Below are positions 6,527 to 10,935 of a DNA stretch of 10,935 nt, one piece after another; positions within the stretch are counted from its first letter, which is position 1; every line of letters starts with the position of its first letter. Below the pieces are notes generated by a model. It saw only the letters and a program-made list of their open reading frames with translations, ran no database searches and was not told the origin of the DNA. A program made the translations under genes and the position numbers. This DNA is from Planctomicrobium sp. (GTDB lineage: Bacteria; Planctomycetota; Planctomycetia; Planctomycetales; Planctomycetaceae), in NCBI GenBank assembly GCA_029259835.1, contig JAJDEL010000757.1:1-10935 (forward strand). Direction: 5' to 3'.

Positions 6527-6598
6527 TTTCGTCGTAAAACGAACCCACAATAATTTCACTTTCGAGAGTTTTTCAGAAAGAGTTGTTTTCGTCGCAAA
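6527..6598 (+). repeat. Direct repeat TTTCGTCG(T/C)AAA in the nuoB upstream region
   Basis: TTTCGTCGTAAA at 6527-6538 recurs as TTTCGTCGCAAA at 6587-6598, exactly 60 bases apart. The first copy also sits inside an inverted repeat (TCGTTT 6524-6529, AAACGA 6537-6542). Both lie between the regulator stop and nuoB, so they may be regulator sites for the nuoB-sufC-sufB genes. No convincing promoter hexamer pair was found in this gap. Confidence 0.35.
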
Positions 6599-6656
6599 GA
6601 GCCTCTACTAATGATGTTGGGTGAATGTCATCCGTATATCTTGGAAAAGTCTCATC

Positions 6657-6677
6657 GGACAGGTAGGCGACCTGTCC
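6657..6677 (+). repeat. Short palindromic repeat before nuoB
   Basis: Arms GGACAGGT (6657-6664) and ACCTGTCC (6670-6677) are perfectly complementary around AGGCG. It lies 29 bases before the nuoB start at 6707 and belongs to the CAGG..CCTG palindromes of this window. Confidence 0.7.
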
Positions 6678-6706
6678 CAAACCGGATTCATCAGGGAATT
6701 AAAGCA

Positions 6707-7258
6707 ATGACGTGGATTGAAGGTCGTTTTGAAGAAAATGTAATGACGACATCGCTGGAACAAGCGATGAGTTGGGCGAAGCAGTCCAGCATTTGGCCGA
6801 TGACATTCGGTTTGGCGTGCTGTGCAATTGAAATGATGGCCACCGGTGCCAGTCGCTACGACCTCGACCGTTTCGGTGCCGGGGCGTTTCGTGCGACACC
6901 GCGTCAAGCAGATTTGATGATTGTTGCTGGGACAGTGACGCACAAAATGGCGAGTCGTGTTCGTCGACTTTACGAACAAATGCCTGATCCAAAATACGTG
7001 ATCGCCATGGGTGCTTGCACCGTGGGTGGTGGTCCTTACTTCAAATATGGTTACCACGTTGTCAAAGGTGTCGATTTGGTTGTGCCAGTCGATGTTTACG
7101 TTCCAGGTTGTCCTCCCCGACCAGAAGCACTCTTGGAAGGTGTCATGCGAATTCAAGACAAAATCCGCATGAAGAAAATCACCAAAGGGACAGACGAAAT
7201 TCTGCCAGTCCCTCACCACACCGGTTACGTCAAAGAACCAGAAATTGTTCTTGCGTAA
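6707..7258 (+). CDS. nuoB: NADH-quinone oxidoreductase subunit B (complex I, N2 cluster)
   Basis: The protein has 183 residues from the ATG at 6707. NuoB sits in the peripheral arm of complex I at the cytoplasmic membrane face and holds the terminal 4Fe-4S cluster N2, which passes electrons to quinone. All four ligands are present: C38-C39 in [10 protein letters not shown]104 in MGACTVGGG and C135 in PGCPPRPE. The phrases [18 protein letters not shown] and [13 protein letters not shown] are near-standard for the family. The frame is open to 6611, but that 32-residue extension translates the palindrome at 6657-6677, so [11 protein letters not shown] is the likelier start (weak AGGGA site upstream). 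No other complex I gene lies nearby; it stands between a SufR-like regulator and sufC. It could be the only NuoB of a scattered complex I or an extra copy; the window cannot tell. Confidence 0.92.
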   Translation: MTWIEGRFEENVMTTSLEQAMSWAKQSSIWPMTFGLACCAIEMMATGASRYDLDRFGAGAFRATPRQADLMIVAGTVTHKMASRVRRLYEQMPDPKYVIAMGACTVGGGPYFKYGYHVVKGVDLVVPVDVYVPGCPPRPEALLEGVMRIQDKIRMKKITKGTDEILPVPHHTGYVKEPEIVLA

Positions 7259-7261
7259 TTC

Positions 7262-7285
7262 CTAACCCCAACCCCTAAATCCTAA
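7262..7285 (-). other. CCTAA-rich tract before sufC (G-rich on minus strand)
   Basis: The 33-base gap between nuoB and sufC is almost all degenerate CCTAACCCC-type sequence. The minus strand has four G-runs (GG, GGGG, GGGG, GG) with short spacers, as in a two-layer G-quadruplex. There is no Shine-Dalgarno for sufC in it. Confidence 0.4.
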
Positions 7286-7291
7286 TTTCCA

Positions 7292-8107
7292 ATGTCCAGT
7301 TTGCTGAAGATTGAAAACCTGCACGTTTCCGTTGGCGAAACAGAGATTCTCAAAGGCGTGAATCTTGAACTTCGTCAAGGTGAAGTGCACGCGTTGATGG
7401 GACCGAACGGTTCCGGAAAAAGTACGCTTGCCTACGCTTTGGTTGGGCATCCGAAATACGAGATCACAAAAGGCTCGATCAGTATCGATGGCAAGGACAT
7501 CATCGAACTCGACCCTGCCGAACGTGCCCGCCTCGGGATGTTTCTGGCCTTCCAGTATCCGGTGACAATTCCTGGCGTGAAAGTCGCTGACTTCCTGCGA
7601 CATGCGGTCAGCAACGTTCGCAATCCCGACCGAAAGGAAGGGGAAGAATTGATGCCGATGCGCGACTACCGCAAGGAACTCCGCAGCACAATGCAGGAAC
7701 TCAACATCGATGCTGAGTTCGCTCGTCGTTACCTGAACGATGGCTTCTCAGGTGGTGAAAAGAAGCGAATGGAGATCCTGCAACTGGCGATGCTCAAGCC
7801 GAAGTTTGCGATCCTCGACGAAACCGATTCCGGTCTCGACAGCGACGCGGTCCGTGTAGTGAGCGAAGGCTTAAAGAAACTTTCCGGACCACACATGGGC
7901 GTTTTGATAATCACGCATCATGAACGCCTTCTCGAATACAATATTCCGCAATACACACACGTCATGCTGGCTGGAAGAATCGTCGAAACCGGCGACGCCG
8001 AACTGGCAAACGAACTTCACAATAACGGCTACGCCGGCGTCCGAGAACGTCACCCTGAAGCTGCCGCCGAAGAAGAAGCTGCCAAAGAAGAACCTGCTAC
8101 AGTTTAA
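7292..8107 (+). CDS. sufC: SufC, Fe-S cluster assembly ATPase
   Basis: The protein has 271 residues. SufC is the cytoplasmic ABC-type ATPase that binds SufB (and SufD in most bacteria) and drives conformational change during Fe-S cluster assembly. All ABC motifs are present: Walker [10 protein letters not shown] (37-45), Q-loop FQYP (87-90), signature [10 protein letters not shown] (152-161), Walker [13 protein letters not shown] (172-183) and the H-loop histidines (209-210). The phrase [12 protein letters not shown] is typical of SufC rather than transport ATPases. The C-terminal 20 residues or so ([14 protein letters not shown]) are an acidic tail beyond the usual length of about 250. The ATG at 7292 lies 33 bases after nuoB with no ribosome site visible, so it may rely on coupling or leader-independent initiation. 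SufC precedes sufB, the reverse of the common sufB-C order. Confidence 0.96.
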   Translation: MSSLLKIENLHVSVGETEILKGVNLELRQGEVHALMGPNGSGKSTLAYALVGHPKYEITKGSISIDGKDIIELDPAERARLGMFLAFQYPVTIPGVKVADFLRHAVSNVRNPDRKEGEELMPMRDYRKELRSTMQELNIDAEFARRYLNDGFSGGEKKRMEILQLAMLKPKFAILDETDSGLDSDAVRVVSEGLKKLSGPHMGVLIITHHERLLEYNIPQYTHVMLAGRIVETGDAELANELHNNGYAGVRERHPEAAAEEEAAKEEPATV

Positions 8108-8113
8108 TCACAA

Positions 8114-8129
8114 GTCAGGCGAGCCTGAC
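8114..8129 (+). repeat. Short palindromic repeat after sufC
   Basis: GTCAGGC and GCCTGAC are perfectly complementary around GA (8114-8129). It lies seven bases after the sufC stop and is the first of two palindromes in the sufC-sufB gap. Confidence 0.65.
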
Positions 8130-8151
8130 GCGATTCGATCACGACATCATC

Positions 8152-8169
8152 GGCAGGGAGGATCCTGCC
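8152..8169 (+). repeat. Short palindromic repeat before sufB
   Basis: GGCAGGGAGGATCCTGCC has arms GGCAGG/CCTGCC and matches the element at 282-299 at 16 of 18 bases. It lies 59 bases before the sufB start. Confidence 0.7.
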
Positions 8170-8228
8170 TCGCAAGTTATGGATTTAGAAATTCAGCAAT
8201 CCCGACTTTCAATCGGAGAAAGCACATC

Positions 8229-9668
8229 ATGGCTACAACCGAAGCTCTTAATACCGAAGTCCCAGAAAACGTAAACGCCGAAGTTTCCATTGGGGAATAT
8301 CAATTCGGATTTCATGATCCGACCGACGAGTATCCATTCATGTCCCAAAAGGGATTGAATCGAGAAATCGTTGCCCAGATTTCTGAGATGAAAGGTGAGC
8401 CAGGCTGGATGCGGGACTTCCGCTTGAAGTCCTTTGAAATCTTTGAATCCAAGCCGACTCCTGAGTGGGGTGGCGACTTGTCTGGGATGGATTTTCAGGA
8501 CATCTTTTACTATGTGAAAGCGAGTGACAGGCAGGAAAAATCCTGGGACGATGTCCCTGATGACATTCGTAAAACCTACGACCGTCTCGGTATTCCAGAG
8601 GCAGAAAAGAAATACCTCGCAGGCGTGAAAGCCCAATATGAATCGGAAGTCGTATACGGTTCGCTTCGTGAAGACTTGGCGGCGCAGGGGGTCTTGTTCA
8701 CCGATACCGATTCCGCGCTCAAGGATCATCCAGAACTCTTCAAAGAGTATTTCGGGACCATCATTCCGCCCAGCGATAACAAATTTGCTGCGCTAAACTC
8801 TGCGGTTTGGTCAGGCGGGTCGTTCATCTACGTTCCACCAGGAGTGAACATCGACTTCCCGCTTCAGGCATACTTCCGGATCAACACAGAGAACATGGGC
8901 CAGTTCGAGCGGACGCTGATTATCGTCGATGAAGGCGCCAATATCCATTACGTCGAAGGTTGTACCGCTCCGACTTACAGTTCCGACTCATTACATTCGG
9001 CTGTTGTTGAAATCGCTGTGAAGAGAGAAGGTCGTTGTCGATATACGACGATTCAAAACTGGTCGAACAACGTCTACAACCTCGTTACCAAACGAGCCAT
9101 GGTCTACGCCGATGGTCTCATGGAATGGATCGACGGCAACCTCGGTTCCAAGCTGACGATGAAGTACCCTGCGATCTATCTTATGGAACCAGGTGCTCGC
9201 GGTGAAACGCTCTCCATTGCATTTGCAAGTGAAGGACAGCATCAGGATGCCGGCGCGAAAATGGTTCACTGTGCACCGAACACTTCGAGTCGCATCGTCT
9301 CGAAATCGATCAGCAAAGATGGTGGACGCAGCAGCTACCGTGGACTTGCGAAAGTTCAAAAAGGAGCGACGAATTGCAAAAGCAACGTCGTCTGCGATGC
9401 ACTGATTCTCGATCCGGAAAGCCGCAGCGATACGTATCCGTACATTGAGGTCGAAGAAGACGATGTCGCAATGGAACACGAAGCCTCCGTATCCAAAATC
9501 GCCGAAGAACAGCTCCTCTACTTAATGAGTCGAGGACTGACCGAAGTGGAAGCCTCCGCCATGATCGTTACTGGATTCATCGAACCACTCGTCAAAGAAC
9601 TCCCGATGGAATACGCCGTCGAAATGAACCGCCTCATCGAACTCCAAATGGAAGGCAGCGTCGGGTAG
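8229..9668 (+). CDS. sufB: SufB, Fe-S cluster assembly scaffold
   Basis: The protein has 479 residues, normal for SufB, the beta-helical cytoplasmic scaffold on which Fe-S clusters are built with SufC. Family signatures run through the chain: [23 protein letters not shown], the [20 protein letters not shown] stretch, [55 protein letters not shown] and the ending [13 protein letters not shown]. The cysteines in NCKSNVVCD are in the region of the proposed cluster-handling cysteine. The start ATG at 8229 follows CGGAG; the frame is open further upstream through the palindromes and over the sufC end, but family similarity begins here. No SufD, SufS or SufU gene follows. The next feature is a palindrome and then a convergent methyltransferase gene, so the desulfurase must be encoded elsewhere. 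Confidence 0.97.
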   Translation: MATTEALNTEVPENVNAEVSIGEYQFGFHDPTDEYPFMSQKGLNREIVAQISEMKGEPGWMRDFRLKSFEIFESKPTPEWGGDLSGMDFQDIFYYVKASDRQEKSWDDVPDDIRKTYDRLGIPEAEKKYLAGVKAQYESEVVYGSLREDLAAQGVLFTDTDSALKDHPELFKEYFGTIIPPSDNKFAALNSAVWSGGSFIYVPPGVNIDFPLQAYFRINTENMGQFERTLIIVDEGANIHYVEGCTAPTYSSDSLHSAVVEIAVKREGRCRYTTIQNWSNNVYNLVTKRAMVYADGLMEWIDGNLGSKLTMKYPAIYLMEPGARGETLSIAFASEGQHQDAGAKMVHCAPNTSSRIVSKSISKDGGRSSYRGLAKVQKGATNCKSNVVCDALILDPESRSDTYPYIEVEEDDVAMEHEASVSKIAEEQLLYLMSRGLTEVEASAMIVTGFIEPLVKELPMEYAVEMNRLIELQMEGSVG

Positions 9669-9699
9669 TTCTGATCGCGTTTCAATTGCAGCATTTTAG

Positions 9700-9720
9700 C
9701 CGCACACTTCCAGTGTGCGG
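9700..9720. terminator. Hairpin between convergent sufB and methyltransferase genes
   Basis: CCGCACAC (9700-9707) and GTGTGCGG (9713-9720) are perfectly complementary around TTCCA. It lies in the 68 bases between the two stop codons and could end transcription from both sides. There is no T-run after it on either strand, so it may instead be another of the short palindromic repeats. Confidence 0.5.
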
Positions 9721-9736
9721 AATACTTCGATTGATC

Positions 9737-10935
9737 CTAAACTGCGGCGAGTTCCTGGTAGTTGAACTTTGGTTTGTGCTTGCGGATGAAGCAGCTTTGC
9801 CACGCCAGGAATTCTGCTGGTGTTGTTTGCGTTGGGAAGATCCGGATCTGAACACCATCTCCAAAGAGGGCGAGGTCCTCGGAGGATTTCAGAACCGAAC
9901 TGAGGCGCTGCTGGAGGTTGAGTGTTTCACCGGCATAAAGCATCTTTTTTCCACTTTGCTGAACAAGGTACACACCTGGAGTTTCAGGGATATTGTCGAG
10001 GTCAAGCTGCTCGATAGCGACAGCTTTGCCGATTTTTTTTGGTGCACTCAAGACCGCCCCTCTACTGCGAGCAACTTTCGCCTGCTTACGTAATTTCAGA
10101 GCTGTCCAGCGGTACTCGAATGAAGATCGCCCTGACGCGAATTGGGCGGCGCGATGGTCGAATTCTTTAGCCAGCAATGGATCACAGAGAATCTCGTCCA
10201 GGCTTGTCGCCAGTTCATCATCAAACAGTGACTGTAGCGCAATTTCGCTGCCTTGCAGGGAGTCGTCGACATCACCCCACGTTAACTCGGTTTTTCTTGC
10301 AGTATCAATGTGAGAGAGTTTGCCTGCCTTTCTCAGTCGAAACAAAAGCGTGTTCCACGTTCGTGGGTCACCCGCCAGCCCAAGTCGATGGCAAGCTTCT
10401 GTAAAGAGTTGGTTTAATTCAGAGTCGGCAACGACGCGGTCTGCCGAGAAGCCATCGTGTGAGATTCGAAAGGCTTCAGCGACTCCGGTGAGTGTCATTT
10501 GAAGTTGGGCTTCGGCGAACCGTTCTTCGTGTTGATGTTGCTCACTTCTAGCGACCATTTTCTTGGTCCGACCACGAGACGGTTTCGTCTTTGGTGCGCT
10601 TTTGGTCGGTTCTGGGGACCCATCGAGACGGTCGCCAACGCGGATGTTTTCGAGGCGGTTGAGACCGTACGTGACGTAGTCTTCGGAAAGTTCAAACCCA
10701 ATGTGCTTGCGGTTCAGTTTCTTTGCAACTGCAAGAGTTGTGGCACTTCCGGAGAATGGATCGAGGACGATGTCTCGTTCGTTCGAACAAGAACGGACGA
10801 TGCGACCGAGGAGTTGTTCCGGCATCTGACAACCGTGGAAGCCTTGTCGTTCCTTGAACGTGCCTGCAACACGAGGAAAGTACCAGGTGTTTTCGTCGGC
10901 CTGAAAGCAGTTTTCGATGTCTTGTGGCCGGAGAG
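9737..10935 (-). CDS. DNA methyltransferase (N4/N6 type) fused to a C-terminal GIY-YIG domain, 5' end outside window
   Basis: The frame is open from the window edge to the stop at 9737, giving 398 complete codons; the start is outside. The first 90 residues (WYFPRVAGTFKERQGFHGCQ, MPEQLLGRIV, VLDPFSGSATTLAVAKKL, GFELSEDYV) are the C-terminal part of a DNA N4-cytosine/N6-adenine methyltransferase. The DPFSGSATT motif is the S-adenosylmethionine site; its place at the C-terminal end fits the beta motif order, with the catalytic (D/S/N)PPY expected outside the window. A basic linker and a helical region (about 110-310; EYRWTALKLRKQAK) follow. The last 84 residues are a GIY-YIG domain like that of UvrC: TPGVYLV, LYAGETLNLQQRL and RKHKPKFN. 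The position of the catalytic glutamate holds Q (codon 9797-9799). Substrate sequence is unknown. It is convergent with sufB. Confidence 0.85.
   Translation of the reverse strand, partial: LRPQDIENCFQADENTWYFPRVAGTFKERQGFHGCQMPEQLLGRIVRSCSNERDIVLDPFSGSATTLAVAKKLNRKHIGFELSEDYVTYGLNRLENIRVGDRLDGSPEPTKSAPKTKPSRGRTKKMVARSEQHQHEERFAEAQLQMTLTGVAEAFRISHDGFSADRVVADSELNQLFTEACHRLGLAGDPRTWNTLLFRLRKAGKLSHIDTARKTELTWGDVDDSLQGSEIALQSLFDDELATSLDEILCDPLLAKEFDHRAAQFASGRSSFEYRWTALKLRKQAKVARSRGAVLSAPKKIGKAVAIEQLDLDNIPETPGVYLVQQSGKKMLYAGETLNLQQRLSSVLKSSEDLALFGDGVQIRIFPTQTTPAEFLAWQSCFIRKHKPKFNYQELAAV

Noticed and set aside
6608..7219. 203-codon open frame on the minus strand
   Set aside because: It lies entirely opposite nuoB, whose product is unmistakable; the sequence is rich in H, T and R without any family signature.
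7262..7285. Telomere or CRISPR-like array
   Set aside because: The CCTAA units are few, irregular and lie between two genes; no repeat-spacer array or tRNA gene was seen anywhere in the window.
7920..8228. Extension of the sufB frame over the end of sufC
   Set aside because: Similarity to SufB begins at the ATG at 8229, and the extension only translates sufC out of frame plus two palindromes.
8991..9479. Open frames of 162 and 178 codons on the minus strand opposite sufB (8991-9479 and 8193-8729)
   Set aside because: Both are antisense shadows of a strongly conserved gene and resemble no family.

Overview
The window looks like part of a planctomycete (Planctomycetota) chromosome of roughly even base composition. 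This is inferred from three things: short GC-rich palindromes just upstream of several start codons, few strong Shine-Dalgarno sites, and proteins that read like planctomycete versions of their families. No rRNA or other phylogenetic marker is present, so the assignment is provisional.

Layout. The left edge (1-162, minus) holds the first 54 codons of an IS630-type transposase that runs out of the window. A PrxQ/BCP-type peroxiredoxin follows (331-807, plus), tail to tail with a 60-residue helical protein (818-1000, minus). The stretch 1001-1299 has no gene but contains a long, nearly continuous inverted repeat. From 1300 to 5677 four minus-strand genes encode exported proteins. In transcription order they are a PhoD-like metallophosphatase (5677-4229), a small secreted protein with a VPDRG..LGG motif (4133-3630), an LpoB-like lipoprotein with a twin-arginine-like signal (3404-2769), and a COG3014-type lipoprotein (2667-1300). 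The last two probably form a cell-envelope pair.

Divergent from the phosphatase is an iron-sulfur locus on the plus strand: a SufR-like regulator with a winged helix and C-terminal cysteines (5889-6509), a complete NuoB (6707-7258), SufC (7292-8107) and SufB (8229-9668). SufC and SufB are the ATPase and scaffold core of Fe-S cluster assembly. SufR-type proteins sense Fe-S status. NuoB carries the N2 cluster of complex I, so a client protein appears to be encoded inside its own assembly locus. No sufD, sufS or sufU follows: sufB runs into a palindrome and a convergent gene.

That convergent gene (9737-10935, minus, start outside the window) encodes the C-terminal part of a DNA methyltransferase fused to a GIY-YIG domain. 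The expected catalytic glutamate of the GIY-YIG domain reads as glutamine.

The least explained signals are the scattered GGCAGG..CCTGCC palindromes, the 58-base inverted repeat at 1027-1084, the methyltransferase/GIY-YIG fusion, and nuoB within the suf cluster.
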